A DNA stretch of 64,000 bases from Niabella sp. (GCF_030150205.1 NZ_JASLGT010000008.1:124001-188000), one strand, 5' to 3'; counted from the stretch's first letter, positions 17,671-27,289 are shown. Notes: generated from the sequence alone by a model not told the origin. Numbers and translations are program-made.

Positions 17671-19193
17671 TATAAGCGCCCCGTAATTTTCATCAGCCGT
17701 TTTGACCGCTTCACCAGTTTACCATCCGCCCAAACGGACAACCCTTTTCCTTTATGATACTTTTTCCCCGTTCTGTCCCAGATGATCGTAATGATCTTTC
17801 CGTGATACAACACGTTATCCAGTGCGAACCAATCCCATTCCCCCATCGGAAGCAGCGGGTTCACTTCTATCCGGTTATCCGCCCGGGGGCGTAGTCCTGC
17901 CAGCCCGGTGATCACCAAGTCGTTAAAGGTGGAATGATTGTAATACCGCCCGCGTTCATCTGCGGTCAGCCATTTACCTGTTCGTTCATCCATGTATTCG
18001 CCAATATAGGGCCGGCCGTTCGCATATTGGGAAAGTGCATATTTCCGCAACTGCTGATAATAATCCTTTTTGCTTACAACCTTTTGTTGATAGTGGTTCA
18101 GCAGATTGGCCATGGCCGTTAATGTTTGTGCTGTTGCAAAGGGCCATACCGCACCATCCCATTCACATTTGCAACAACCGTGGGTACGGAACCCCGGGTG
18201 ACTGCGGTCCGCCGTGGTAATACCCGCCGGTGCATTAAAATGTGCCGTGTCCATTAACCGGCTCCAGACCCTGTTGTATTGTGCATCCGGCATATTAAAA
18301 TACCAGGGAATAAACCCGATTTCTTCCATAACATTGGCTGATGTGTCTGCCGGCTGTTTCCGTACTTCAAAGAAATGATCCTTACTGTTCCACAACTCCT
18401 GCTGCACCAGTCTTTTTAAGGTATCAGCCTTGGCCTCATACAATTGCCGCAAAGCATTATCACCGGTTAACGCTGCAATCCGCGATAAGGCTTTTGCATT
18501 TCCATACATATACCCGTTAATGGACGGACGCGGATTCTTTTCTTTGCGTCCGCCGCTGATGGTTTCTTCCATGGCATCCCGCACATCATATTGCCAGAAC
18601 AGGCCACCTGGATATCTTTTTTCGGCTTCCCATTCCTGGTAATCGGCCAGCAGATCCGGGAACATCTTTTTGACAAAGCCCGTATCCCCGTTTACCAGGT
18701 ACCGGTTGTATATCGCGTCGGTGTTCCAGCTACTGTAAAAGCGTAGTTTCTTTAAGGGTCTGCCGTCATTGCCACGGTACCAAGTCAGTAAATCGTTATC
18801 CAGGTATTGCTGATCATGCAGCCAGCGGCCTTCGTAAATATGATGCCCCAATGCGCTGCTGATCAGATTGTATTTATCCGCATAAGAGCGCTGGATCAAA
18901 AATTCGGTAAATGCAAAGCCCTGCGGGGTTAGCTTGATGTGTTTGCGTAAGGTCCACCAACGGAAATAATAGATCTCCTCCATTTTTTTATCCGGGCACT
19001 CAAATAAGGGAATATTTTGTTGCATCCAGTTCCAGGCTTCTTTATTGGAAATAGCCTGTACCACCGGCTCCTGCTCCATGGTATTAAAGTGATCCACGTA
19101 ATGTCTAAAGCCAGAAGGCTTCAATACCTGCGCCTGCGAAACAGCTGTTGCCATCCATAAAAAGAAAACCGTATTGAATAATTTTATACGCAT
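17670..19193 (-). CDS. MGH1-like (alpha/alpha)6 glycoside hydrolase
   Basis: A secreted 507-residue protein (signal peptide to VSQAQ). It resembles the GH37/GH63-type (MGH1-like) toroid: MEEIYYFRWWTLRKHI, RWLHDQQYLDNDLLTWYRG, FWQYDVRDAMEETISGG, NGYMYGNAKALSRIA and the C-terminal CEWDGAVWPFATAQTLTAMANLL. The family is a clan of inverting enzymes on alpha-glucosides and related sugars; many Bacteroidota members in rhamnose/pectin PULs have no assigned substrate. The acidic residues around WDVRDAMEE and EWDGAVWP are good candidates for catalysis. It is tightly packed with genes on both sides (6 bp and a 1-bp overlap). Confidence 0.82.
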   Translation of the reverse strand: MRIKLFNTVFFLWMATAVSQAQVLKPSGFRHYVDHFNTMEQEPVVQAISNKEAWNWMQQNIPLFECPDKKMEEIYYFRWWTLRKHIKLTPQGFAFTEFLIQRSYADKYNLISSALGHHIYEGRWLHDQQYLDNDLLTWYRGNDGRPLKKLRFYSSWNTDAIYNRYLVNGDTGFVKKMFPDLLADYQEWEAEKRYPGGLFWQYDVRDAMEETISGGRKEKNPRPSINGYMYGNAKALSRIAALTGDNALRQLYEAKADTLKRLVQQELWNSKDHFFEVRKQPADTSANVMEEIGFIPWYFNMPDAQYNRVWSRLMDTAHFNAPAGITTADRSHPGFRTHGCCKCEWDGAVWPFATAQTLTAMANLLNHYQQKVVSKKDYYQQLRKYALSQYANGRPYIGEYMDERTGKWLTADERGRYYNHSTFNDLVITGLAGLRPRADNRIEVNPLLPMGEWDWFALDNVLYHGKIITIIWDRTGKKYHKGKGLSVWADGKLVKRSKRLMKITGRL

Positions 19194-19199
19194 GTCAGG

Positions 19200-21038
19200 C
19201 TATTGCTTTACTGTTCTAAAATACCCAACCTGGTAAACAGCTTTTTCATCTTTTTCCCCGGCCCGGGGCAGATCATAGTCCTGGTCCGTAGGTGTATCCG
19301 CATCAGGAAACCGGCGCACCGGTCCCGTTCTGAAGGTTACGTGATGAACCTTATGTACCGGGGCAAAGAAAATCCCATTGACCGGCTTACCACCGTTGAT
19401 CGACACGGTATAAAACCGTTTTTCCGCATCCAGTTCAACTACAAAATTATATATTTTACCTGCTTCATATTTTGAAAGCACCCGGTCCCTGTAGCCGGCT
19501 TTGGTGATGATGGCACCCGTGGAATCAAAGGAGATGCGCATGCAAGCTGTATTTTTTGTATCCTGTAATTCAATATCCAGCCGGCCGTTTGTTGCCTGTT
19601 CCGGCGTTACACTAAATTCCAGCTTCATTTTTGCAGCCGCCGGCACCACCCGCTCTGCCTTTGCAAAATCGAAAGGGTCGTAATCCGTAAGCGACAATAT
19701 CTTTTTGCCATCCTGCTTTTCGATGGCAACCGGCGCCCATAGCGGACTGTATACATTCCAGTACTTCAATTCTTCTCCCGGCTTCAACTCATCAAAATCA
19801 TCGGCTATGTCGGCCGTCACTGTACCCGTTACCGGAACCGGGATCTTTGCCACCCAGATATCTTCTTTATTCATGCTGTATCCCACCCATACATCATTAC
19901 CCGGGGCTTTGCCATTCAGTTCCTGTACGCCCCGCACATATTGCGGGCCATAGCTTTTATAGGCGCCTCCATAACGAAGCGCTGTAATTTCTCCATTTAC
20001 CAGCAACAGGTTCTTATAATGCAGTCCATCATCGCTCACCGATAACGCCAGGGGCCAGCGGAATTCCGATGGGTTATATACGGTCAGGTATTTACCATCT
20101 CCCGTTCTTTGTCCCCATATCTTTGCATTGGCATTGACAAATCCAGGTGCACGCGTAGGCATATACTCCCAGGTTTTGCCTTCATTATTGCTGATACTGG
20201 TTAAGGCATATTTCCAAAATCCCACCACATGCCCATCCGGTAGGTGGTAATAGTTAAATGCTTTGTAGTCTTTTTTCAACGGGATCAGCGGATCGTTCCG
20301 GTCTGCTTCTTCCACCATCTGCTGCATCAGCAAGGGCGTAGCCAGTATCTCTTCGCTGGCCGCTATCAGCCCCTTATCCTTTGCCTTTTTATAAAACGGG
20401 AAGTTGGTGTTTTTTTCGCTGAAGCGGTGGTTGTATCTCAAAAAATAAATGGGACCAAAACTGCCGTCCTTTTTTATCTCGCGAATCACCCGTCCAACCC
20501 CATTCCCATCATTGGGATCATCTTTTGGTCCCAGCGCAATCCCATAAAAGCCCAGTGCAAACAAGCGCTTTTCCCTGGATACATAAAAACCGACCCGCTG
20601 GTGCATGACGGCAAAACTATTGTGCGTTACTTCTGTACGCCCCTCTTTTGTAAATCCATCCGGCAATTTGTACTCCGGAAAAATGGCTACAGGTTTCGAC
20701 CACTGGTATCCGTCTTTAGAGGTTACCAGGAAGGTAGCTCCCGGAGCCACATGCTCGCCCACGGGGTCGCTTAAGAAATGAAGATAAAAGCTATTGTTCC
20801 AGTATACCAGCATGGGCTGGTGGTTATAGGTCCAGTTCATCCCACCCGCCCATTCCGGGTGCTCGCGGTTGGCACGGAATACCTGTATATTGTGCACACC
20901 CACTGCCAGCGTCAGCTGTCCATGGTGATAATCCACATTGGATAAGGTTTCACCGCTATAGCGAACGGTGTCCTGCTGCGCGTGCAGGATGAGCCCGGTT
21001 AAAATTAAAAATGCCGTTATATAATATTTCAATTGCAT
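19200..21038 (-). CDS. Secreted beta-propeller (sialidase-like) fused to a LamG-like domain
   Basis: A secreted 612-residue protein (signal peptide to ILHAQ). Residues about 25-410 look like a propeller with SKDGYQWSKP, SNNEGKTWEYMP and SVSDDGLHYKNL Asp-box-like turns and GRTEVTHNSFAVMHQRVGFY. Residues about 415-612 resemble a concanavalin/LamG-type sandwich (DDFDELKPGEELKYWNVYSP..., KLEFSVTPEQATNGRLDIELQD). Related proteins in Bacteroidota are annotated as exo-alpha-sialidases without evidence. It is probably a glycosidase with a carbohydrate-binding C-terminal domain. It starts 14 bp after the GH43-like gene. Confidence 0.72.
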   Translation of the reverse strand: MQLKYYITAFLILTGLILHAQQDTVRYSGETLSNVDYHHGQLTLAVGVHNIQVFRANREHPEWAGGMNWTYNHQPMLVYWNNSFYLHFLSDPVGEHVAPGATFLVTSKDGYQWSKPVAIFPEYKLPDGFTKEGRTEVTHNSFAVMHQRVGFYVSREKRLFALGFYGIALGPKDDPNDGNGVGRVIREIKKDGSFGPIYFLRYNHRFSEKNTNFPFYKKAKDKGLIAASEEILATPLLMQQMVEEADRNDPLIPLKKDYKAFNYYHLPDGHVVGFWKYALTSISNNEGKTWEYMPTRAPGFVNANAKIWGQRTGDGKYLTVYNPSEFRWPLALSVSDDGLHYKNLLLVNGEITALRYGGAYKSYGPQYVRGVQELNGKAPGNDVWVGYSMNKEDIWVAKIPVPVTGTVTADIADDFDELKPGEELKYWNVYSPLWAPVAIEKQDGKKILSLTDYDPFDFAKAERVVPAAAKMKLEFSVTPEQATNGRLDIELQDTKNTACMRISFDSTGAIITKAGYRDRVLSKYEAGKIYNFVVELDAEKRFYTVSINGGKPVNGIFFAPVHKVHHVTFRTGPVRRFPDADTPTDQDYDLPRAGEKDEKAVYQVGYFRTVKQ

Positions 21039-21052
21039 ATTGTTTCCCCGGA

Positions 21053-22006
21053 TTAAAATCCGGGGCTATTTTTTTTAAACCGTTTAACCAATTGCCGCAC
21101 CAGTTTTTTCTTTACCGGCACGATCGTACCATGTTTATGTCCCTCTGGCACCGTAACCTGATTGGTAACATCTTTAAAGTGCTGAAAGTCTTTTGTTGCC
21201 ATTACCTCGTAGATCTTTTTCCGGTACGAATCATAATAGATCAGCCACCGGTCCTTTACCCTTACCACGGAAGGGCCTTCAGTAAAATTATCAGAGAACG
21301 GCGTTGATACATTCTTCCAGGGGCCTGCCGCATTATTTGAAAAAGCCACTTTCAGATTCCGTTCCGGTCTGGTATTGTCTTTTAATACCAGTATATAATC
21401 CTCTTTTTGTTTCTTTACGATCACCGCATCGATCACGCTAAAACCCGGATCGAGGAATAATTTCGCGGATGTAAACGTCTTAAAATCCTTTGTGGTGGTC
21501 ATATACATCCGGTGATTGTTATTGTCTTCTTCTGCGCCTCGTTCAAAACGGCCGGGAATGGTACTGGCCCAGATGATCTTATAATCTTTTGCGGCATCGT
21601 CATAGAACAGCTCCGGAGCCCATACGTTTACAGTTGTTGGCTCCTGTTTCATTACCGGGATCATTCGCTGTTCACTCCAGTGAATAAGGTCTTTCGATGA
21701 AGCATATCCGAACCCTTTATCACCCCGCCAACTGCTGGTCCATACCAAATGAAATATACCATCCGGTCCCTGCGCCATTGAAGGGTCGCGCATTACTTTT
21801 TGCTGCCCCACTACGGGCTTCAGGAAGACCGTATCAAAATCGGTCCAGTGATAGCCGTCGTAACTGTACAACATACGCAGTCCGGCATTCGCGGGTTCAT
21901 GGAAAGATGTGAAGAGGTAGGCCCGGTTGGAACAGGAGCTGATAGCGATGATTGTAATAAGTATGATTAAAAATCTTTTCAAGTTTATACTTTTTAGTAT
22001 TCGCAC
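21053..22006 (-). CDS. GH43-like five-bladed propeller lipoprotein
   Basis: A 317-residue lipoprotein: MRILKSINLKRFLIILITII then AISSC, with the lipid-bearing cysteine. The fold is the GH43/GH117 five-bladed propeller: MRDPSMAQGPDGIFHLVWTSS, TVNVWAPELFYDDAAKDYKIIWAST, FSVIDAVIVKK and NFTEGPSVV. The Asp in MRDPS, the Asp in VIDA and the Glu in TEGP fit base, modulator and acid roles of GH43. Likely an exo-alpha-L-arabinofuranosidase or beta-galactosidase-type enzyme at the cell surface; the linkage is not readable. It is followed at 14 bp by the propeller/LamG gene. Confidence 0.85.
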   Translation of the reverse strand: MRILKSINLKRFLIILITIIAISSCSNRAYLFTSFHEPANAGLRMLYSYDGYHWTDFDTVFLKPVVGQQKVMRDPSMAQGPDGIFHLVWTSSWRGDKGFGYASSKDLIHWSEQRMIPVMKQEPTTVNVWAPELFYDDAAKDYKIIWASTIPGRFERGAEEDNNNHRMYMTTTKDFKTFTSAKLFLDPGFSVIDAVIVKKQKEDYILVLKDNTRPERNLKVAFSNNAAGPWKNVSTPFSDNFTEGPSVVRVKDRWLIYYDSYRKKIYEVMATKDFQHFKDVTNQVTVPEGHKHGTIVPVKKKLVRQLVKRFKKNSPGF

Positions 22007-22034
22007 TTCCGCTTACATATTTACGCGATTTCTG

Positions 22035-22125
22035 ATCGTCATACGGAACGCAGCAGAGGCATCTCCTTAACCCGGAACGACCTTTCGACTCCTCCCGGCT
22101 TTCGCCGGGAGGCGCTCAAGGTGGC
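22035..22125. repeat. REP-like repeat with strong hairpin
   Basis: The region contains CGTCATACGGAACGCAGCAGAGG, similar to the element at 5846-5880, then CCTCCCGGC (22091-22099)-TTTC-GCCGGGAGG (22104-22112), a 9-bp stem with a GAAA tetraloop when read on the minus strand. It separates GH140 from the downstream GH43-like gene and could modulate readthrough or mRNA stability. Confidence 0.65.
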
Positions 22126-22138
22126 GAATGCGCTGCCG

Positions 22139-23539
22139 TTATTCCTCCAACACCAGTACCCGATCTTTACCTTCTGCATCAATCATTGCATTTGGCGGGT
22201 TAAATGTAATAATGCCGGCAGACTGCGTTAACTTAACAGTCACAAACTTACCCGTTGCCGGGTAAAACCATTTTGCCTTTGCCGGTTTAAAACCCAGCCG
22301 CGAAAGATCTACCTTAAAAGGTTTGCCGCTGTATGTATAAACCATCGCGTATCCCCGTCCTTTTGTTGCCAGGAGATAATCATAACGCGTACCCCTATTG
22401 TCAACAAGAATTTCCTGCGCCGGAACACGACTGTTATAATCATATGACAATAGCAGTTCCTTAATAAACTGCATCTGCTGTGCTCCCGGAGCATGAACAG
22501 CCTGCTTCCAGTTCTGCGTTACTCCGTAGTTTGCACCTTTAAATCCTTTTGCATTGAACTGCATTACCGCATTCTCGCCATAGGTAAAGCCCGCGCCACC
22601 GGCAAACACGCTCCAATAGGCATATCTTCTCAGATCGGTAGCATTCCATCTGGGTTGCAGACTGTCATGCAAGCCATGCGGAATATTTTCATACGAAGGC
22701 TCTCCATCGAGTGTGGGTTTTGCCGGCTTTAGCTGATAATCCACATTAATATACTTCCAGTTATCTTCTCCGAAATGGTTCTTCTCGCTGATACTGGTAT
22801 CCTGCGCATAAGTGCGGTGGCCGCTTTGAAACATATTGAAGTCGAGCCAGGCTGCGTGGTGAAACCAATCGGAAGAGGAATAGCGGCCGCGGGGATGAAA
22901 GGTCATCAGGTGACCGGGATCATATTGTTTTATAGTAGACCCGATCCTATTCCAAACATCCAGACCATCGGTACCTTTTATATCCCCTCCGTTCATCCAG
23001 ATAATATTGGATTGGTCCTTATACCGCTCAGCAAGGAATTTGGCAAATACGGATGCCTGCGTAGCCGTAACCCGCCCTTCTTTTACGTTGCTGCCCCAAA
23101 CAGGAACCAATGCCATATACAACCCACGCTTTGCCGCTTCGCGGATCACAAAGTCTGCATGATCCCAGAAATCATAGGCCACAGAGTCGGCCGGATCTGC
23201 TCCGGGTGTTATAACAGGTTTGGATACATCCCCGCCTTCAATTGCATAATCACCGTACACATTCCGGGCATTTTTTACGTCATGCAGTACCATTACCTGG
23301 ATCGCATTAAAACCCTGCTGTTTCCGGGCATCCAGGTAAGCGATTGCTTCTTCCCTTGTTAACCGTACAAATAATAACCACCCGGTATCTCCCAACCAGA
23401 AGAAGGGCTTACCATCTGCGGTCTGAAAAAAACGTTTATTCCGGGAGATTTTTAACGGCTGTAACTTCTGTGCATGAACCCCAACCGGGAGAAGCCATCC
23501 GATACAAAGAAAAACGAAAATGTATAATAGTCTGCTCAT
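22139..23539 (-). CDS. GH140 (DUF4038) apiosidase-like enzyme
   Basis: A secreted 466-residue enzyme (signal peptide to PVGVHAQ). It has a TIM barrel that begins GKPFFWLGDTGWLLFVRLTREEA and a C-terminal beta-sandwich (PAKAKWFYPATGKFVTVKL), the GH140 architecture. Asp186 in WMNGGDIKG and Glu280 in TLDGEPSYE fall at nearly the same positions as the acid/base and nucleophile reported for the rhamnogalacturonan-II apiosidase BT1012 of Bacteroides thetaiotaomicron (recalled from the literature). GH140 frees the side chains A and B of RG-II by cutting the apiose link to the galacturonan backbone. It is the best single clue for the substrate of this PUL. Confidence 0.88.
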   Translation of the reverse strand: MSRLLYIFVFLCIGWLLPVGVHAQKLQPLKISRNKRFFQTADGKPFFWLGDTGWLLFVRLTREEAIAYLDARKQQGFNAIQVMVLHDVKNARNVYGDYAIEGGDVSKPVITPGADPADSVAYDFWDHADFVIREAAKRGLYMALVPVWGSNVKEGRVTATQASVFAKFLAERYKDQSNIIWMNGGDIKGTDGLDVWNRIGSTIKQYDPGHLMTFHPRGRYSSSDWFHHAAWLDFNMFQSGHRTYAQDTSISEKNHFGEDNWKYINVDYQLKPAKPTLDGEPSYENIPHGLHDSLQPRWNATDLRRYAYWSVFAGGAGFTYGENAVMQFNAKGFKGANYGVTQNWKQAVHAPGAQQMQFIKELLLSYDYNSRVPAQEILVDNRGTRYDYLLATKGRGYAMVYTYSGKPFKVDLSRLGFKPAKAKWFYPATGKFVTVKLTQSAGIITFNPPNAMIDAEGKDRVLVLEE

Positions 23540-23738
23540 AACAACAAGGCGTTCGATGATACCAACTGTTAAAAATTCTAATCAAAAAAGACAAGCATTT
23601 ATGATCTTAACAGCTATCGACTAAAGATAGAACGGATAGTGGAAAAAAGCGGATAGCCGGTAAATATTTCCAGTAGTTTAGAAAGATATTCCATCAAAGA
23701 AAACAGCTGCTTATCTATCTATCTTATACTTTTAACTC

Positions 23739-23769
23739 CCAGCGGGAGTTCGAATCTCCGCTCACCGCA
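23739..23769 (+). repeat. tRNA-Ser 3-prime remnant (T-arm plus acceptor end)
   Basis: GGGAGTTCGAATCTCC (23744-23759) is a T-arm with the standard 7-base loop TTCGAAT. It is followed after a G by CTCACCGC, the 3-prime acceptor strand and start of CCGC typical of many tRNA-Ser genes. The 5-prime half, anticodon arm and variable arm are absent upstream, so this is a fragment. Such fragments are often left by integrative elements that use tRNA 3-prime ends. Confidence 0.5.
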
Positions 23770-23877
23770 ATTCGCTTATTACCCGTATTAGCATCGGGGA
23801 CGGCGAGACTGGTGGACACATCGATGCATATATGCGCCGTACTTATGGCACTCCCGCACTCAGGTAGTATATTCTGC

Positions 23878-23897
23878 CTCCGGAATAAATTCCGGAG
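23878..23897. repeat. Palindrome CTCCGGAA-TAAA-TTCCGGAG
   Basis: A perfect 8-bp stem with a TAAA loop in the long gap downstream of the 1035-residue gene. No T-run follows on either strand, so it is not a classical terminator. Confidence 0.6.
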
Positions 23898-24031
23898 TTG
23901 TAAGAAGAGCCAGGCTTATGGCCTTACCAGGTTAAACATACTTATATAGCGGGTATCTCCATGTTCCTCCAGTCGCCCAGTTGCACAAATGATAGATAAC
24001 CTCGACTCCTGCAATATCTGCTTTATCCGGA

Positions 24032-27000
24032 TCATTTACTGATCCACAGCAGCGCAGCGTCCTGCGGAAGATCAACCGCTTTAGCTGCACCGGTGGAAGT
24101 AATAAACTCCGTCTTTATGATTTTTCCGGTCTTTGCACTGATATAATGCAATTTTACTTTTCCGGTGAAGGCTTTTAGATCTACCTGAACTTTGTTGCCT
24201 TGTAAAGCGTAAGCGATCATACCCCTTGCGCCCTGCAACACGATTCCGTCTGAAGTAGCCGGGCGCATCTCTGCAGCAGCTTTCAGTAGTTCCTTATCGA
24301 CCGTAGCGGGAAGTACCGGAAGCGAACCACCAGCCATCAACACCGCCCATCCGAATTTATCCGCCCCATCCGCTGAGTACATAACAACCTTATCCGGATA
24401 TCTCAACCGGTATTCGTTCACCGCACGGTACACCTGTTCAAAAGAACTGGCTTTTGGTTTTAGTAACCGTGCCCATTGGCGCGGTGCCAGGTTCTTCCCT
24501 CCCTCCGGTGCATACAGGGAGCCATCAGCCTGATAATGCCAGTATTTTATATCGATCACGTTTACTACCGGCGCATAGGCCGGATCGGCAAGAATAGCAT
24601 CCTGCACATCTTTGGTTACACTAAGACCAATTTTGTTCTGATTAAACTTTTTGTCCGGCATTTCTTTAATACAGTCCAACCAGAATTTCACAAAATGCAA
24701 CGGTCCTGTAAATTCCTCCCCGATAAACTGTATCACATTGGCGTTATCTGCAAAATTCCGGAAGCATTGCTGTATGTAGCGTTTGTGTAGTTCCCTTCGT
24801 ACGGGGTTTGACAGATCATAAAATTGTTCCGCATAAAAAATACGTTTGTCTCCTGCAAAATTTACGGGTTCATTAAAGCCCGTATTATTGATGTTATTGG
24901 CTGTACGCCAGGGAAAATCGGCATAGTGCGCACCCGCTTCAATAATATTATGTTGAAAGTAATTCTGATGGATCAACACCAATCCGTTTAACCCCGCCAA
25001 TACTGCAAATTCACTTAACCGGTTCCAGTACCAGGAATTGTATTTTGTAAGATCGTATTTACTCAAACCGTCCCATGCGGTATCAATGCCGCTTCTTTTA
25101 AATGGCAGCTCATAAAACGGTGGCCATACTTCGCCATCCATCCTCCGGATACGCTCATGGTCATCCCTGCGCCGCTCGTACCACAAGCCATAGTGCTGAT
25201 TCAAGCCCACAATATTATTGGCTTTCATCGAATCTACCACATCGTTGAGATCATCCGTAAGACCCGGCCCTACGCGCCCCGGTACAAAACGGGTGAGCGC
25301 CATCTTTTTTGCAGCCTGCTCCAGGTCGTTACCTTCCACCCCTCCATTCCACCAGGGTACTTCCTGTACAACTCCTGTAAGTATATTACCAGACACTCCC
25401 ACCAGCCAGCCATTCTTTGCCTGAACAGCCGGAGGCAGCGGCGTCCATCCTCCCGTTGAAGCTTTGTCGATGATCTTCGCACCTTTTCCATCTACGGCGA
25501 TCAGATTGTGCTTTGATGCCTCCTTTATCCAGTCGATTAGTTGTAGCTTGGGTTGTATGGCCTCTTTTGTAAGCTCCTGTGCCACATCAACCGACGGACT
25601 GCTGGAGGCCTCGGTACCGATCTCTAAAATAAAAGATTGCTGCGGGCTGGTTTTCCCCAATCGCTCCTGTAATTGTGTATAGTAAAAACTTCTTGGTGTG
25701 AGATGATTATTTGATTCGCCCCAATAGCCATCACCCGAAAACTGACTCCAGGAACCGAATGCCCAGTTTTGCGCTGTGGGAGGTTTGTAGCAGTCAATAC
25801 GCGCGGCTGAACAATTCCATAATAAACAATTGGCTGCGGCCCATCCGGCACCCTGACCATCCTGGCCCCGGTTACCAAAACGAATGGCATTTCCATCTAC
25901 AAAAACAATATCAAATAAAACACCGGAAGCCCATTTGTCGATAGCCCCGGAAAAATTATAGGGTCGCTCCGAAACGCACTGCACAAAAGCATTGGGGCCT
26001 GCTGCCGTATGTCCTACCGAAAAATCATGATACCCATTGGCTGCATAACAGCGCTGGAACAGGGTTTGCTGACCGCGTGTGAAGAAGGTGTAGCGCCGTT
26101 GCCCGCCGATTTCTGAAACCGGTTCTGTGGAAATGCAATCCTCCACCGTAACACGTCTGGCCGATTCCAGCAGGTGTACCGCGGATCCTGCAAAATGTTT
26201 AAACGACACCTGGCGTACCCAGGCATCTTCCACATTTTCCATCGTAATAGCCATCCAACGGTGGTCTTCATCTTTCGGATCCTTTGCATCAAATACAGAA
26301 ACCAGCGACAGGTTCTCTATGCCAATCTGATCGATTCTTCCGGGCCATGAAAAAGCGGTTATTGTGCCGGCACCGTATTTTTTATGGAGTGCATTCGTGA
26401 GTGGTACGTCGATCGTGAGCGTATTTCCTTTTGTAGAAGTAATAGTCCGTTCAAAAACCAGGTCGGCATCGCCAGGCTTCCAGCCCAGGGCCGACAGCCC
26501 CCCACCAAAGCTGCGGGTACCCAGCACATCGATCCACTCTGCGGTGGAAGGGCGCCGGATCTCCACCTGATCGCCGGGTTTAAAACTGTTTCCATTGGCA
26601 ACTGCTAATGCAGTGGCGTTTACCGGTACATAGTCCTGTGCAATTTCCGCTTTAGCACCAACAACCGTTTTATCATTTTTGCCCACCACCCGTATCAGCG
26701 CGTCGCGATTAGCCCCGTCTCCCAACAACACCGTTTCACCGGCAGCACCAACACCCCGCAATACAATACCTGATTGACGAATGATCAGCTGGCCCGTTAT
26801 CGTATAAGTTCCTTTTTGAAGTAATACTGCGCCACGGAATCCATCTTTATCCGGGCGAAGCGCAGCTATATAATCAATGGCAGCCTGGATGCGCGCGGTG
26901 GCGTCTCCAGCCTTAACAGGTACTATGGCCTTTACCGGCACCAATGGTATCGCTGCTTCGGATGCCTTGTAACCACAATAAGAATAATCCGGGATACGGT

Positions 27001-27139
27001 CCCCCGTTATGGAATCTGCATTATAAATGAGCTGTCCTTTTTCAACGGAAACGGATAATATAGGTTTGGGCGGCTTTGGATTTTGTCCGCTTACTGCAAC
27101 AAACACAAAACTCAATAAAAGAGAAAGGAAAAACTTCAT
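24032..27139 (-). CDS. Large secreted beta-helix protein (DUF6298-like)
   Basis: A 1035-residue secreted protein, signal peptide MKFFLSLLLSFVFVAVSGQ. Residues about 65-440 have the look of a right-handed parallel beta-helix (pectate-lyase superfamily): DATARIQAAIDYIAAL, GAVLLQKGTYTITGQLIIRQSGIVLRGVG, then repeated strands such as ENVEDAWVRQVSFKHFAGSAVHL and RRVTVEDCISTEP. The C-terminal half (WWNGGVEGNDLEQAAKKMAL..., VGLNQHYGLWYERRRDDHERIRRMDGEVWPPFYELPF..., LVLIHQNYFQHNIIEAGAHYADFPWR) is a separate large domain matching what is called DUF6298, rich in Trp, Tyr and His. Beta-helix proteins here are usually lyases or hydrolases of pectin. The reaction is not known. Confidence 0.72.
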   Translation of the reverse strand: MKFFLSLLLSFVFVAVSGQNPKPPKPILSVSVEKGQLIYNADSITGDRIPDYSYCGYKASEAAIPLVPVKAIVPVKAGDATARIQAAIDYIAALRPDKDGFRGAVLLQKGTYTITGQLIIRQSGIVLRGVGAAGETVLLGDGANRDALIRVVGKNDKTVVGAKAEIAQDYVPVNATALAVANGNSFKPGDQVEIRRPSTAEWIDVLGTRSFGGGLSALGWKPGDADLVFERTITSTKGNTLTIDVPLTNALHKKYGAGTITAFSWPGRIDQIGIENLSLVSVFDAKDPKDEDHRWMAITMENVEDAWVRQVSFKHFAGSAVHLLESARRVTVEDCISTEPVSEIGGQRRYTFFTRGQQTLFQRCYAANGYHDFSVGHTAAGPNAFVQCVSERPYNFSGAIDKWASGVLFDIVFVDGNAIRFGNRGQDGQGAGWAAANCLLWNCSAARIDCYKPPTAQNWAFGSWSQFSGDGYWGESNNHLTPRSFYYTQLQERLGKTSPQQSFILEIGTEASSSPSVDVAQELTKEAIQPKLQLIDWIKEASKHNLIAVDGKGAKIIDKASTGGWTPLPPAVQAKNGWLVGVSGNILTGVVQEVPWWNGGVEGNDLEQAAKKMALTRFVPGRVGPGLTDDLNDVVDSMKANNIVGLNQHYGLWYERRRDDHERIRRMDGEVWPPFYELPFKRSGIDTAWDGLSKYDLTKYNSWYWNRLSEFAVLAGLNGLVLIHQNYFQHNIIEAGAHYADFPWRTANNINNTGFNEPVNFAGDKRIFYAEQFYDLSNPVRRELHKRYIQQCFRNFADNANVIQFIGEEFTGPLHFVKFWLDCIKEMPDKKFNQNKIGLSVTKDVQDAILADPAYAPVVNVIDIKYWHYQADGSLYAPEGGKNLAPRQWARLLKPKASSFEQVYRAVNEYRLRYPDKVVMYSADGADKFGWAVLMAGGSLPVLPATVDKELLKAAAEMRPATSDGIVLQGARGMIAYALQGNKVQVDLKAFTGKVKLHYISAKTGKIIKTEFITSTGAAKAVDLPQDAALLWISK

Positions 27140-27217
27140 TATTGCAAATTTACTGCGCTTCTACAAAGCTAATCGGTTGAATTGAGAATCCAGGATTGAG
27201 ATCTGAGATTTGAGTTA

Positions 27218-27244
27218 TCAGTCATCAGTTTTCAGCCATCAGCT
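27218..27244. repeat. Simple dispersed intergenic repeat, copy 1
   Basis: The stretch TCAGTCATCAGTTTTCAGCC onward is the reverse complement of a motif of the kind at 49769-49806 (GCTGAAAACTGAT). Both lie in non-coding DNA and are short, degenerate GCTGATxGCTGAAA repeats. Confidence 0.5.
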
Positions 27245-27289
27245 TATAATCGTTACAAGTCCCGTTGTTGCTGATTTATACCCAGGCGT

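Larger units (their letters stand above)
23540..24031. other. 492-bp gap between DUF6298-like and GH140 genes
   Basis: No convincing ORF. The region contains a tRNA-Ser 3-prime remnant (23739-23769) and a palindrome (23878-23897). It is much longer than other spacers of this PUL and may be an old integration scar. A promoter for the GH140 operon may lie next to 23539. Confidence 0.6.

Noticed and set aside
23739..23769. A functional tRNA gene
   Set aside because: Only the T-arm and acceptor 3-prime end are present; no D-arm, anticodon arm or 5-prime acceptor upstream.
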